A DNA stretch of 64,000 nt from Gyromitra esculenta. Lineage: Eukaryota > Ascomycota > Pezizomycetes > Pezizales > Discinaceae. The notes under the pieces are model-generated. The model saw only the letters and a list, made by a program, of their open reading frames with translations, did not search any database and was not told the DNA's origin. The DNA lies in contig JBCAML010000008.1 in assembly GCA_038503075.1 (NCBI GenBank), positions 124,001 through 188,000 of the forward strand, read 5' to 3'. Both the position numbers and the translations under genes were made by a program. This document shows positions 34,972 to 47,338 of the stretch, piece by piece; the stretch's first letter is position 1; the number at the start of each line of letters is the position of its first letter.

Positions 34972-37733
34972 ATGGCGACCACCGCTCATGTCTCGCATAC
35001 TCGCGAACCGTCAATCACGAGGCTAGAATGCGACATCAACCCCAACTTCTCATTCCCTGTGCAGCCCCACCACCGATCACAGTCGCTTCTACCTCCCTCA
35101 TCTTTTGGGTTTCCACCATCCAACTCGCCAGTTCACTCATTTGCGTATCCGCCTAGGCGTGGTTCCGTTCCGCCTAGTAACAGTGAACCCCTTGCCTCAG
35201 CAAGCCTGAACACCACTAGGCCAAAATCCAGCTCTGCTAGTACTGCATTGTCGCCGATTTCTCCGAAACCATTGTCAGCCGAAGTTACACTGGTTCCTAG
35301 CCCAACGACACTTCTAGGAGAACTTAATGCAGTGAAGGCACGAGGACCAGCTTATTATCCCGGTGGTATCAGAACTGGAGGCAGGATAGTTGTAAGTGGT
35401 ACGTCACCGACTATTGTGAACGCCAGTGTTGCTTCAGGTTCAAGAGAAGGTCATCAACGGGCAGGGAGCGAAATGATTGGAGGACCGCCTCTGGTGGCAT
35501 TGAAGAAGGAAGATAGTGCCCCGGTAACGGCAACTGAAAGGGTTTTGGCCAGGCCGATTGTACCAACACCGCCGAGTGGAGTACGAAGAGGTCATGCCCA
35601 TCGCAGGTCCGGGGCGATCTCGAGCGGAGATGTATGGAGTTTAATGAGTCAAAGTGCACCAAGTTTGCCATTGGCCTGTGCTGGAAATCAAAGTGTTTCG
35701 AGTGGTGCTGTTGACGCAACCGCGCAGCCGAAGGGCAGCGCAGGCGCTAGCCCTGTCTTAAGCAAGAGTGCACCCGTTAGTCCAGGGTTTATTGGTAGGT
35801 TATGTTTATTGGTATCAAAATATTCGCAGAATCTAACTTTGATCTAGCCCCTTCTCCTCTTCCGTCGCCAAGCATTCCAGTTGAGTCTTTGACTGAATCT
35901 GGTGATCGAAAAAGTCGTGTTCATTTCATTGATCGTGTTGAGATTATTCCAAGGCCGTTGTCCATCGATACAGAAACTAGCAGCATCACCACCGTCGTCG
36001 GGCACTCCGTTAGCCCAAGTATTGCTAGCTCCACTAGCGTTACCAGTGTCGCCAAAACACCAATCGCTACACTTCCTCCTCCTCTGGCTTCACCCACAAC
36101 GGCAGCACCGGCAGCACCTGGCAGGAGAGCACATGGCCGAACCAGGAGTAATTCGCAGACCTTGAATTTGCCAACCGCTGCGCTGAGGGCCACCAGCGAT
36201 AGACCTTCTACCGCAGGTGCAATTCTAGCATCACCTGTTCTCAAAACAGCGACCGAAGAAGCCTTCCCTGATGTCTCTTCGCTCAAACGTCCTGCTACAT
36301 CATCCCCACCCCTCGACAGTACACAAAACTCTCCCACAAAACCACCATATAAGAAAACACACAAGAAAGCTCTCAGTGACTATTCTCCCCTAGTCGGTAG
36401 CGGATCATTCAAGAACGACTTGGGTTCTACTATCACCAACAAAGGTCTCTCGCCATCAGATGAGCGATCGTCGGAGCAAAACGGCAAAAAGAAGAAGAAG
36501 AGCAAGAAGCAGATCAAAAATTGGGCGGGAACGATCTTGGGCAAAGGGAAAGGACTTCGTCACAGTAAGCGACAATTCAAGACAATGCCAAGAAAATCGC
36601 CAACTCCTCCACTACCCCGGTCAGAACATCAGATGCCTGGTGACAACGAGTGGATCCCGGCTGCATGGAATGAAAATTACGTGCTTATGGCTGTAGACGA
36701 TTCTGTTGGCCCAGAATCAAGCACAGAGAGCATAGTAATTGCGGCTGATATGGCTGACAGCCCTATTATTGATTTGGATGCTGCTTTAGGCCCATTCAAG
36801 ACACCAATTGGACCTAGTGCTGGGTTTGCCGCAGCGAGGAGAAGACGGATGCATTCTGCTGTTGGACTGAAAGTAAATGGGTATTTCCATCGACGGAGCG
36901 AGAGCATGCCTGAGATGCAACTGTTTTCTTTGGAGGAAGATGAACATATGGACGACGTATTCGAAGAAGAGGAGAGCGAGGAGAGCGAGAGCGAAGATGA
37001 GGAAGGGAAGATGAATAGCGGAGAAGGGCTTGGCATTGGAATTAAGGTTGTCGATGAGGCAGATGGTGCCAATTGGCAGGAGGGTATTGAAATGGAATGG
37101 GGTTCTGAAGACGCTGGCAGCGAGAGGAATGTGGAGAGGAAAATGAGCGAACCTGAAAGCCATGACTCTTGGAAAGCTCACCGGGCTTCGTTGTCCGTGA
37201 CTACTACCTTGAAAGCCCCCCGCAGTAACCCTTCGATGACTTCAAAATCTCCCACAACAACTGAAGAGGATGAGGAGATAACACCGGTTTCTCCACGTAA
37301 GGGGGCTCCCGCTGATATCATCACATATTCTCATTCATCCGGTTCGACCATCAATGCTTCTAGCCCGTTCCTCAGCGCTCAGACCCCTGATTCTCCAGCT
37401 ACCTTTGTCACGGCAACGTCAAATCCCAACACACCAATCATGCCGGATTTCGCTACCGATTATGCGGACTCTGCAGCAAGCTTCGATCTGTATTCTGACT
37501 TTCTCGGTGAACCCGGTCCAGAGATGAGGATGAGTGTGGATGATGTTCCTAGCCTCACTAGCTCATCTAGCACAATGACTATGAGCGGTATCTATCACGG
37601 TATGCCATCAACCCCTGGTGTCGGAAGTTTGGGTAGCCTGGATTTGCATGTAAAGGAGGGGAAGGAGGGGAAGTCGAAAGAAGGGAAGTCGAAAAGGTGG
37701 AGCAGGGTTTTCAGCTTTTGGAAGTCGAAGTAA
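34972..37733 (+). CDS. large Ser/Pro-rich conserved fungal protein (2 exons)
   Basis: Exon 1 is 34972-35794 and exon 2 is 35848-37733; the 53-nt intron is phase 1 and the product is 902 aa. There is no signal peptide or transmembrane segment. Most of the protein is Ser/Pro/Thr-rich and disordered. Less biased blocks are RRGHAHRRSGAISSGDVWSL (about residue 210), GRRAHGRTRSNSQTLNLP and a strongly basic KKKKKSKKQIKNW segment followed by GTILGKGKG. Further blocks are EWIPAAWNENYVLMAVDD and a DSPIIDLDAALGPFKTP motif, then an acidic run (EEEESEESESEDEEG) and a basic C terminus SKRWSRVFSFWKSK. Similar proteins are often labelled 'cell wall proline-rich protein' in ascomycete genomes, but without a secretion signal that label is doubtful. 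RxxS-type basophilic sites (HRRSGS-like, RTRSNS) suggest kinase regulation. Its very long leader implies translational control. Confidence 0.85.
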
Positions 37734-39506
37734 TCAGCTCTTTCCGATTCTACTACCTTTGGAACGCACGTCACGATTATCTCTTGCGTTTCTCTCTCTC
37801 GTGTCACCTCATTTATTTATGAGTTGTTGACTAGTCCTCATCATCGAGGAGTGTACATTTATTACCGGTTCGCAGATTCGGTTTCGCTGGAAGTCGGTTT
37901 GTGGCTATAGCTAGTTTTTTTTTTTCTGAATTGTTTTTGGGTTTACTTTGGGCTTGTTTTTGTTGCTATATTATCTTTTTTATTTCTTACTTTTATTCAA
38001 TTCTCTCGAAAAGATGGCATCCCTTTGCGATCACACTTGTTGCTTGATACATACACATACATCATACATACAACCTCAGCGACCAACCTTGTGCATCCGA
38101 AATCTCCTAGAAGATTACACAAAAAAAACATCTACCGGAAAGCGTTAGACAAGTGCGAGAAGAGGGTAAATGAAGTTATATTTTTCGAGAAGGAAATGCA
38201 AGTATATTGTCATTTTTATCATTTTTTTGTATTTTTCCGTTACCTCAAGGCGTGACGCCAATCGTCCACCTTTTTGCAATTATTATTTTTTTTCGGGAAC
38301 ATTTCTTTTATCATTGGGATGACATGGGTCGGGTCGGGTTGGGTCGGTGGGTTTTGGTCAGGACGGGTTGGGTCTTGGTCTGGTCTATTTTGTCGTAGTT
38401 ATCTTGGCTACGCGGTTTTTCTTTCTTTCTTTTTTGTTGTGGTGAGACTATAGGATCAGCTATACTGAATAGTACTCACCCTCGCACGCTCACTCTTTTT
38501 TTTTTTTTGGACATCTATCATCTCACTGTCGTTCATGCCTCCATCCTCATTCACTCATAACCACACAATCTTTTTTATATGTTCCTCGATAAAAACACCT
38601 ATCACTCACTCATTACTATAACTATATTGATTCCTGATATCAATCAACTATTTTTGTCTCATATAGACGTCCACTAGTTTAGTGGACAATCGAACTTGTA
38701 CTTCTATATCTATTTATATCGTTACTAGCTTGTACTTTTGTAGTTTATCCGTACCTCCCGGAAGGTTTTTGTTTTTTTGCTTCTTGCACGATTGGAGTTA
38801 GTGTTTTTTTTTCGTTTTTCGTTTCATTCACTACTAAGATGGGTGGGGGTGGGGCCGGGAATCGAAATCGAGTTCCATCGAGAAAGACTGGTAATGCCAA
38901 CAAAATACAACATGGAAGGAGGGAAGGGTTGCCGCGGATTTGGGCTGCTGTAGTGTAGTTTTTTTCCTTTAATTTTTTCTTAATTTTTTCTCTCTTATGG
39001 GTTCCGGGAATCGGGGGTTGGGTATTGGGTACGGCGGGGCGCGGGCTGGGCGGGACGGGATGGTTTCACTGGATTGGTGGCTGGGTCTTTCGGGGGGGGG
39101 TCTTGTCTTTTTTCCTCTTCTCTCGTTTTTTCTTTCTTTTGCTTTTGGACGAGTTTTTTTTGTTTGATCCGGTACGAGCTTGTTTAATTGAAAAATTAGG
39201 ATTGGCTTTGATTGATGTATTCTTTTTTCCGATACACCACGTGCCCCGCATGTTCTGGATAAACATGCGGTGAGACTGACCGCGAGTGATTTCCAATGAT
39301 TGTAAACCCCCTTTACGATGTTGGTAGGTAATAAGAAATATGACACCAACGTGTTCATCCCAATCTACACGCCATCTGCGGTAAGGTCCGTTGTCTCAGT
39401 CACGAGCTCTACTCAAAGCCACTGTGCGGTGAAGGAAGCAATGGAAAAAAGGAGATCTACTTGCATGCACATTTTGGTGCTCTTGTAACATAGCTCCCTT
39501 CCCATT

Positions 39507-39533
39507 CCCCACCCACCCACCCACCCACCCACC
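39507..39533. repeat. CCCA microsatellite
   Basis: About six to seven copies of the tetranucleotide ACCC in a row. No associated gene. Confidence 0.8.
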
Positions 39534-39929
39534 AAACGAAAGAGAAAAAAAAAGCTTTGCAACCCAACTGCCATGAAACGAAATGCCGAGGAGTGGAGAA
39601 ACTCGGTGCCGGTGGGGCGGGAGATCGCATATTGGGTCGTATCCACTTGCACTGCAGGTGTTGCAACCACTCCGGGTTCTCACAGTATTTTTTTTGATAC
39701 CTTCGTTTTTTGTTTTTCCGGAGGTAGCCGCTTTAGTTTGTGTTTTTGCTTGTGTTTACCTAGACCTGGACGATTCTGGAAAGATACTTGGTATGTCATA
39801 ATTGTGATATAACTCGTATCGTGGTTGAGCAGTGTTCCGAGTCACAGATCAACGACTGGGGTGTTTTGATTGTTTCAAACTAGAAGAATATCTGTTCTTT
39901 CCATTCCCAGGATAGTGGCCAAAGGCGCC

Positions 39930-40412
39930 ATCGTGACAGTTATTCTATTGGTGGGATTATCAGAGAGGAGGTCGTTATAACAGCCCCTCTAGCTTGATTC
40001 TATCGTTGACCCCGTTCCGAATGCGACTAGAACGTGGCAAATATTCTCATAGAAAAGTTAAGCGCATTTATCCTTTCGTCTGTACTCTATTCAAGGTGTC
40101 ATTAGCACAAGGTGGTACCTCAGAACACCAACCACCTTCGAATTTTTGCGTGACAGTAATCCGATTGGTGAGAAAGCATCATCGCCACCTTCGAATTTAT
40201 CTGACTAGGTCGTGTGGTGTTCTGGTACTAAACTACTACCCTCTTAACTGTATCCAAAGCACACCACTAACACAGTGCGACACCTATCCAGCTGCAAACT
40301 TGTCGGATTATTGCGTGACACCGATTCGACTAGCAGAGAAAACCTGCTATCTTTATTCGCCCGGCTAATTTGTGTGGCGATATATGTTAAATAACATATC
40401 CTAAGCCACACT
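39930..40412. repeat. degenerate dispersed repeats ending in a long hairpin
   Basis: Three similar segments start near 39933, 40148 and 40313 (core GCGTGACA..CCGATT..). The sequence CCACCTTCGAATTT occurs twice, near 40130 and 40181. An inverted pair (GTACC..AGAACACCA and its complement TGTGGTGTTCTGGTAC) lies between. The block ends in a hairpin at 40374-40411 (GTGTGGC...GCCACAC around GATATATGTTA/TAACATATC). This looks like a decayed repeat or transposon remnant; the boundaries are approximate. Confidence 0.35.
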
Positions 40413-42632
40413 AACCATGGGACGAAATCTAGGGCACGACCGATGGGATGTGTTTAGATATGAGCTGTAGTCTGTTTGTAAATCTATGTCACGTGACCAC
40501 GCGATTATGTTTCTCCAATCATGCGCTTATCGCAAAACCCAGACGGCCCTTTGGCTCATTCAAACATCCCCCAGCCTCGACAATACCCAAAACGCGGTCT
40601 TCTGGCATTGCTTTCTCAACAGTTTCTGACTGCCTTGGAAAAGAAAAGGATCTGATCAGCCCCCTCACCCAACAGCTCCCAAAAATGTATGCGAATAGGA
40701 AGTTCATAATACCATAAATCTAAAAACAATCTTTTAAACCTGCTCCGCTTTCCAAAAGCTCTCTCTAGTAATTTATTTTCAGAAGAAAGTGCCCCACATT
40801 ACTACGCACGGACCGGATTACGAACCCCAGACAAAATAAAACCCACGAATTGAGTTTTCTTGGGCTGAGCGACACCGCCCCGATTCGTGTCTTTCTCGGG
40901 ATAGGCATAAAAACCCTAAACATAAAACACCTCTGGCTTATAAAAGACTTACTTTGATTCGTCTTCACCTAGCACACGGATGGATTAATTGGTTAGCTTA
41001 TACTTGCATATTCAAGTTCTTCCTCCATCCCAAGTTAAGTATCCACATTGATCGTCTTGGCCAGAGTAGTTAGCTGAACGCCCTTTTCTCCAACGGTATG
41101 CGAATATGAAACGCCCATCATATATCACATCGTCATCAGCTATCACCACGTACCGTCAAAGTACTAGCTTCATGTCGGTAGATCAGTAGTCTTGAACTAC
41201 AAGAGCAGGTTTTTTCTTTGCTTTTCTTATTTCTTTCCTGGCAGATAAGGAGAATCGTGCGAACCGATTCCATGTGATCTACCTTTTTGATACAGCTATG
41301 ACTCTTTTCCTGTGCCCCAATACAGCACCTTGCAGTTGGAATGTGGGAAGCTAGAAATAGAGGGATCGTGAATGGATCGTGGGGGGGAGAAAAAAAACTT
41401 GGTGTGTGTATGTATGCATGCATGGCGTGAGTAGGTGTCATTAGTTATTGGTGTAGGCTTTTTTATCCTTGTTCTGGGATCCTGTCTGGTGTGGTGGATG
41501 ATCTGAATACGCGGGTTTTGTATTTCGCTGCAGAGTGGGCCGATACGGCTACTGCGAGCTCCGTAGGTACGTAAATAGAAAGGTAGTGGATCTGCCACCC
41601 TATACGATGTTGAGATCGAGATACTGCGGCAGAAGAAGCGGCAGAAGGTTGCAGGTATGTTTGAAGGGCACGGTTAGCTTGGCTATAGTGGTGGGGAGAG
41701 AGAGGGATTTGGAGACGAATTGAAAGATGGATCTGGGTTTGTTTGTTTTGAAGGAGGAGGAAATGCGGTAATACATACTTCCTTAAGTGGAAACGTATGT
41801 TGGAGGTTGTTTCCGTTATGAGATGATATGTTATTGGTTGGCGATGTTTTTTTTGAAGACATATTTTGTGTTCATGTGATATCACTCGGTATATGTTCAA
41901 TGAATGCGCAATCGAGTGAGAGAGTATGATGTAAAGTCTGTTCGAAACACCAACAATTTTTGGAAGTGAGAGTGATCCTGAGTCAAGTATATGACAGACC
42001 CTTGACGTGATGGATGGATGATGAGTATATCTACTGCACCTAGACAAACATACCATCCTGGAGTCTATCTTACAATTAAAAGCGAACTTCAAACAGTTCT
42101 ATAGATAGGATCGCTATTGATACCTGAAACGGATTCATCTCAATACCTAATCTTATCCTACAACGGGGAGAAGGACGCCTTTGTCGTTGATCCCTGCACC
42201 ACGTGTAGTGATAAGATGTGTCGCTATGTTTTTGACGCAGACGCTCACAACGACAAGATGAAGGCCGATAGCGAAGATCAAACATCCATCCCATCCCATT
42301 TCATCTACCGGGTGATGTTTTTAGTAGAGGAGCCGAATTGCCGAAAGGGATGAAGGGGGGGTAAGATTGAGAACCGAGCAGCCGGGAACGCCTCTTCACC
42401 GCAACTGGTGTTTATGGAGTGAACTCTACATATCCCATCCAGCAATTTTCGCTGTAGCATGGTGTCTTCACCAATATGCTGCCGTTTACGGATATCTTGG
42501 ACGAAACGGACAACATCCCCATCCCGCGATAGATCTCTGCTGCATTGACTACGATGGACACGGGATGGGACGGGGGAGAGAGAAGTGAAAGTGCATTTTG
42601 CGGAGTGCAATTGGGGGAGAGTTGGCGGGGTA

Positions 42633-42924
42633 CAGTCACTCACGGGGTGACGGCGAATCCTGTCTGATGGCGAACAAGGGTTGCTCGGGCCAAGCACTAA
42701 ACCAGCAATGGTAATTTCCCAAGAAAACACTAAAAGCACCCAACAGCGAATTCAAGAATAAAATAGTCCTGAAATAGCACCTATGATCAATAGATTGAAG
42801 AGACTAATTAGGAATCTAAAATTTCTAATGTTTTGTGAAAAAGTTGTGAATCCTATGGTTTGGAGATGTAACCGGACCCCTGTTCGCCATCAGACAGGAT
42901 TCGCCGTCACCCCGTGAGTGACTG
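42633..42924. mobile_element. 292-bp element with perfect 44-bp terminal inverted repeats
   Basis: Positions 42633-42676 (starting CAGTCACTCACGGGGTGACG) are an exact reverse complement of 42881-42924. TA flanks both ends (42631-42632, 42925-42926). The 204-bp interior is AT-rich and non-coding. This is a non-autonomous TA-inserting MITE; identical arms suggest recent movement or recent origin. Confidence 0.82.
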
Positions 42925-43340
42925 TAGAGAAGAGAACTCGTTCCCTGGGTTACGCGGAGTGGGGTCGGAAGGGGACTATTGGTGGGAAATGCAATTGACA
43001 GCTCATGAGGAAAACGCAGGGGCTGCGGGCGGTGACGAATGGGGGGGGAATGGGAGACAGTTCAGCGAGAAGCCCCTGGGCGGGAGCGGGAGTGGCTGAA
43101 GTGACGGGGCGAGTTGAGTGATTGAGGGTGGGTGTGGATGTGTGTGGATGTGGCCTGAAGAGTGGTTGTTGTTGTTTTGACGCCCGTCTGCCTACTGGGA
43201 AAAAGGGGGACGTTGCCCAGGCAACGGCTTGTTGTGGCACCGTCCGACTTGGCGGATGTGGGAATTACTCTTTTGGGCGGCCAAGAGATCATCTTCAAAA
43301 CAAACACAACGACTGCCCGACCACGCTAAAATGGGAAATG
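42925..43340. other. intergenic between MITE and cdc14 leader
   Basis: No gene is supported. G-rich sequence (about 43010-43200) contains GTGTGGATGT repeats. Confidence 0.4.
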
Positions 43341-43718
43341 CTGCCCTCTTCCAACATTCCGGTCTCTTCCTCTCCAACAACAATCCCACTCAACCACAGC
43401 AACTAACTCCAGCAGGTCCCTCAGCAAGCGGTCAGTCGGTCAGGAAAGTGTTTTTATCTGTAGTAACGATCCATTCTATCCTTTATCCCTCCTCCTCCTC
43501 ACCCTCCTCCTCACCCCTCTAGGCGCCCTCACTTGACCCTCCTCACCGTCGTGTGTCTCTTCCGCTGTAAGGGCCAGTTTCCCTAAACAGCTGCCTGACT
43601 GGACCAAATTCGACTTTCCCGATCCTCAGATCACTCGACAAATTCTCGCCTTCGCTCTACAGAGCTTGTAATCGAGTCTATCGCTTCTATAGCTCCATCC
43701 ACCGTTTGTATACACACC
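43341..43718 (+). promoter_or_regulatory. cdc14: ATG-free CT-rich leader of cdc14
   Basis: No ATG occurs in the plus sense between 43341 and the start codon at 43719. Strong CTCCTC tracts lie at 43489-43520, the usual fungal initiation context. This interval is probably core promoter plus 5' UTR. Confidence 0.45.
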
Positions 43719-45730
43719 ATGTCGCCACCCACCGTTTACGGAAATGTCATAGAGTACATCGCTGGTAAGCCATGATCAATCGCTCTCTCTCGCCAAATTT
43801 CAACTACTAACACACCTAGACCGCCTTTATTTGGCCTCTTACACCACTCCACCATCGTCTTCCACGCCGTTCCCACCTCCAGCTATTCCGGACCCTCACA
43901 AGACCACTTCCCAACATGTCCCGCCTCATGTGTCTAGGTCTCCTCACAAACGTAGCAAGAGCAGTGTTGTAAATTCCTCTGGGCTTAAGCCTGTGTATTT
44001 CACCGTCGATGATGCTTTGTTGTATAATGCTTTTCACCACGATTTCGGTCCGCTTCACATCGGACACTTGTACAGATTTGCTGTGACGCTGCACGATATT
44101 TTGGGAGATCCAAAGAACGAGGGGAGAGTGGTTGTCTTTTGGAGTAGACCTGATGGGAGGGCGAGGGGTAATGCGGGGTGTCTTTTGGCCTGCTATATGG
44201 TAAGTTTTTTGTTTTGAATTCTAATTTTTGTTTTTGTCGGGTGGAAAAACTAACTCGGATAGGTTTTGGTTCAATCGTGGCCTCCGCATCTGGCTTTATC
44301 GCCGCTGGCGCAGTGTGATCCCCCACTCATGCCATTCCGTGACGCTGGATACTCGCAAGCGGACTTTGTGTTGAATGTACAGGATGTAGTGTATGGCGTA
44401 TGGAAAGCCAAAGAGAAGGGCATTGTAAATCTACGAGAGTTTGGCTTGGATGAGTACGTATCTCTTCTCATGGAGATTTCGACGTCTTACTTACAGAGCT
44501 AGGTACGAGAAATTTGAACGAGTAGACATGGGAGATTTCAACTGGGTCTCACCAAACTTTCTGGCTTTTGCTTCACCGCAGCACACCCTGCCACCGCCAC
44601 ATAAAGAGCAGCCAAAGATCCCCACAACGCACGAGGAGATCCTGACCTCTAGCTTACCAACGCCATTCCGGAATGTGCTTGAGCACTTCCACACCCGAGA
44701 CATCGGTCTTGTTGTGCGATTAAACTCACATCTGTACCCTGCCGAGTATTTTTCCGCCCTCGGAATAACTCACATCGATATGATCTTTGATGATGGAACT
44801 TGCCCTCCTCTCAACCTTGTTCGAAAGTTTATTAATCTCGCCCACAACACCATCACCGTCCAGAATAAGCACATTGCCGTCCACTGCAAAGCCGGACTCG
44901 GGCGAACTGGTTGTCTGATCGGCGCATACCTAGTCTACCGATACGGCTTCACGGCAAACGAGGTGATCGCCTATATGCGTTTCATGCGACCAGGAATGGT
45001 CGTCGGCCCGCAACAACATTGGCTTCATCTCAACCAGGGCGAGTTCCGACAATGGTGGTTCGAGGACACAATCCTGCAAGCCGCGCTCGAGAAGCAGGCG
45101 ATGCAATTAGCACCCCTACGGACACCCACCAAGGGCAAGAGAATCATATCTGGCTCTACCCCAACCAAACGCAATGTCCTCGGTGAAATGGCCGCGAACG
45201 AGACATCCTCACAGGTGCTCCCTGCACCAACTCCCGGGCAGCCACGCAAAGGTTCTTCAAGACCGTATCCACCCAATACCGGCAGCCGACGAGAAAGACC
45301 AACATCTCAAGCACCCCCACCAGTGCCAGAGAACATTGAGATTCATCAGGATAATGAGAACGATGTCAACGCATCTCCGATTCGTCGAAAAAAATCATCG
45401 GTCAAGATGATTGAGCCTGAGGCAACCGAGCCCGTCACTGAGGAGGCCACGACTATGAGTCAAGAGGAGTATCTTCTGCGTATGCATCGACGAACTACGT
45501 CGCGAAGCCCCGCCGGAAAGAGGAGCGTGAGCTATACCACGACTACCACGACTACCGTAAGCCATACTGTCACCCCACCAAGCACAGTGGATAAGACAGC
45601 AGTCAGGGATCGAAGTGGAAGTGGTATCGGTGTGAAGGTTAGGAGTAGTCCAAGACGGGGAACTGTAGCAGGAGGCGTGAGAAAAGTGTCTGGTAGGATC
45701 GTGAGCGGCGGACCACCAAAGGGGACGTAG
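43719..45730 (+). CDS. cdc14: Cdc14 dual-specificity protein phosphatase (4 exons)
   Basis: Exons are 43719-43764, 43820-44199, 44263-44453 and 44503-45730, all phase-consistent, giving 614 aa. The N terminus (VIEYIADRLYLASY) and the block YFTVDDALLYNAFHHDFGPL with LGHLYRF-like sequence form the Cdc14 N-terminal (DSPn) domain. The catalytic domain carries the P-loop VHCKAGLGRTGCLIGAY with catalytic Cys at about residue 334, a preceding FDDGTCPP containing the general-acid Asp, and YMRFMRPGMVVGPQQHWL downstream. The C-terminal ~190 residues are basic, Ser/Thr/Pro-rich and disordered, as in fungal orthologues where CDK and other kinases act. Cdc14 reverses CDK phosphorylation at mitotic exit, cytokinesis and in development. 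Two acceptors six bases apart precede exon 4 (44496 and 44502), so a variant with two to three extra residues is possible. Confidence 0.96.
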
Positions 45731-47165
45731 TGTAAAAGTTGAGAGAAGAAAAAAGTGGGCTAGGGACTGTTTATGTTTTTAAAGGGATTTTCTCTAGTTT
45801 ATTCTGACGACTGCCTGTGCGGTACTTACTTCGCTTCTTGTATTTGTTGATTTTTTGTCGCTTTTTATTATTATTCCCCGTTTGCTGGCTTTTATGATGA
45901 TTGCGTTATGATTGCGTGGTTACGAGTTCCTTGCTTATTCTGTTCCCTTTTTTTTGTTATTTTTTATTTTTCTGCCACTGATGTCAATGCTACTGTTATT
46001 GCTTCGTGTTACATGGTTCTTTTCTGCTACCACCTCTTTTTACTTCTCTCCCTTTCTTTCTCTTTTTCTTTCCTTTCTACCCCCTTCTTCACACAGAACA
46101 GATACAGACCATCACTTTTGGTTCTTTTTTTTGGTTTCTCTGGTTCTTTGGTTCTCTGGCTTTTTTTTATTATTATATATATATTCTGGCGGGGGGGAGT
46201 TGAAATACCTTTTTTTTTATATTATATTTTTTGACATATCAGGGGTTTTTTTTTCTTTCTTCTTTCTTCTTCTACAATTCTGTGAGAAACTTGATTTGAA
46301 ATGCCGAGACCACCGTGCCCTTCTCTGCTTACTTCCGGATTTCGTAGAATCTTGACTCGTGAATTATGGGCAAGTTGCGAGATTAGATTGTGGGGGGGGG
46401 AAAGGTTCTATTTTTTTTTTTTGTGTAAGTTTGTATTTGTGTGAAGAGGATGGGGGTGTTTGGTTTTTTTTTTTTTTAGGGTGGTGGTGATGGTGGCGGT
46501 TTGGGTGGTTGTGTGATTATTATTATTATTGTTGTTGCGAGGGGTAGGGTAGCTTTGTGTTATATTGTACTGTGTTGTGTAATGATGATTTTTATTTTTT
46601 ATTTCTTAGCTATAGTTGAGGGTTGAAATATTATGGAACGAATGAATAGCTTTTTGTGTTTTTGTGTTTTTTTGTTTTTTTCCTGGCAGATATCGATATG
46701 GTATTGGTTCGTATAGTTTTGATATTTCAGAAGCGAAACAATGGAATGTGGTTGGTGATTTCCGTGATAAATGCTCCGGACACGCGAGAAAGAGATGACG
46801 GGAATGTTCCGGTCGCGTGGGATAAGCGATTAGATGGCGATGGCGGCGGGGGTGGAGGAAAGGTGCTAGAGCGGTCATTGGTAGCGTGACGTTAGGGTAA
46901 GGTTTCTTTCGTAGGTCACGGTAGGAGGCGGGTTTGTAGGGGGGTGGTTTTTTTGGCGAATATGCCAGAGTTAGATGGAATTTGATTAGGTTGTTGGGGG
47001 GTTTAATTTGAGTATCTACAGCCACATCGGTGCTGGCTGGCTCACTTGAGCGTGTTCTAGCAATATACGTATTCTTGGTGCCAGAAGACGTACCACTCAG
47101 GTTGGAAGGGTTTTAATAGCACTCAGGGATATTGTTGGGATTATTGCGAGTTGCTACCTCCAATA
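45731..47165. other. T-rich spacer, probably cdc14 3' UTR and beyond
   Basis: Long T tracts at 45945-46270 and 46400-46680 and a TTA microsatellite at 46516-46530 fill this interval. Long open frames of Phe/Leu/Ser here are artefacts of T-richness. No gene seen. Confidence 0.55.
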
Positions 47166-47338
47166 CAGCAGACTCTCGATATAAGCATACGCTCGGGACC
47201 AAAAAATGTATGCCTATATCGAGGTTATGCTTAGATCGAGGTAGACTCTATATGTGCGAGTGAAAACGGGACTCCCGAGCTAGATGCCTATAGCACGAAT
47301 ATGCTTATATAGAGTATGCTTATATCGAGAGTCTACTG
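47166..47338. mobile_element. 173-bp pogo-like MITE
   Basis: Terminal inverted repeats of 25 bp start CAGCAGACTCTCGATATAAG and end ...ATATCGAGAGTCTACTG, with one C/T mismatch. TA flanks both ends (47164-47165, 47339-47340). ATCGAG motifs recur inside. It has no coding capacity. The size equals that of the element at 27699-27871, but the interiors differ. Confidence 0.8.

Larger units (their letters stand above)
37734..42632. other. T-rich intergenic region with degenerate repeats
   Basis: Nothing here supports a gene. The first ~1 kb probably includes the 3' UTR of the preceding gene (poly-T tracts, ATTTATTTATGAG near 37810). A minus-strand 209-codon frame at 41463-42092 has no family features and was rejected. 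A CCCA microsatellite and decayed repeats at 39930-40412 are listed separately. Confidence 0.5.

Noticed and set aside
40519..40968. Two short minus-strand frames with coding-like residues (one starting MNFLFAYIFGSCW)
   Set aside because: They cannot be joined by a convincing intron, the longer one lacks an ATG at its start, and no family is recognised.
41463..42092. Minus-strand open frame of 209 codons
   Set aside because: No family motif, no compositional structure of a protein, no supported neighbours or splice sites; most likely a chance frame.
45908..46355. Open frames rich in Phe, Leu and Ser resembling membrane helices
   Set aside because: They come from long T tracts (TTT/CTT/TCT codons) downstream of cdc14, not from a gene.
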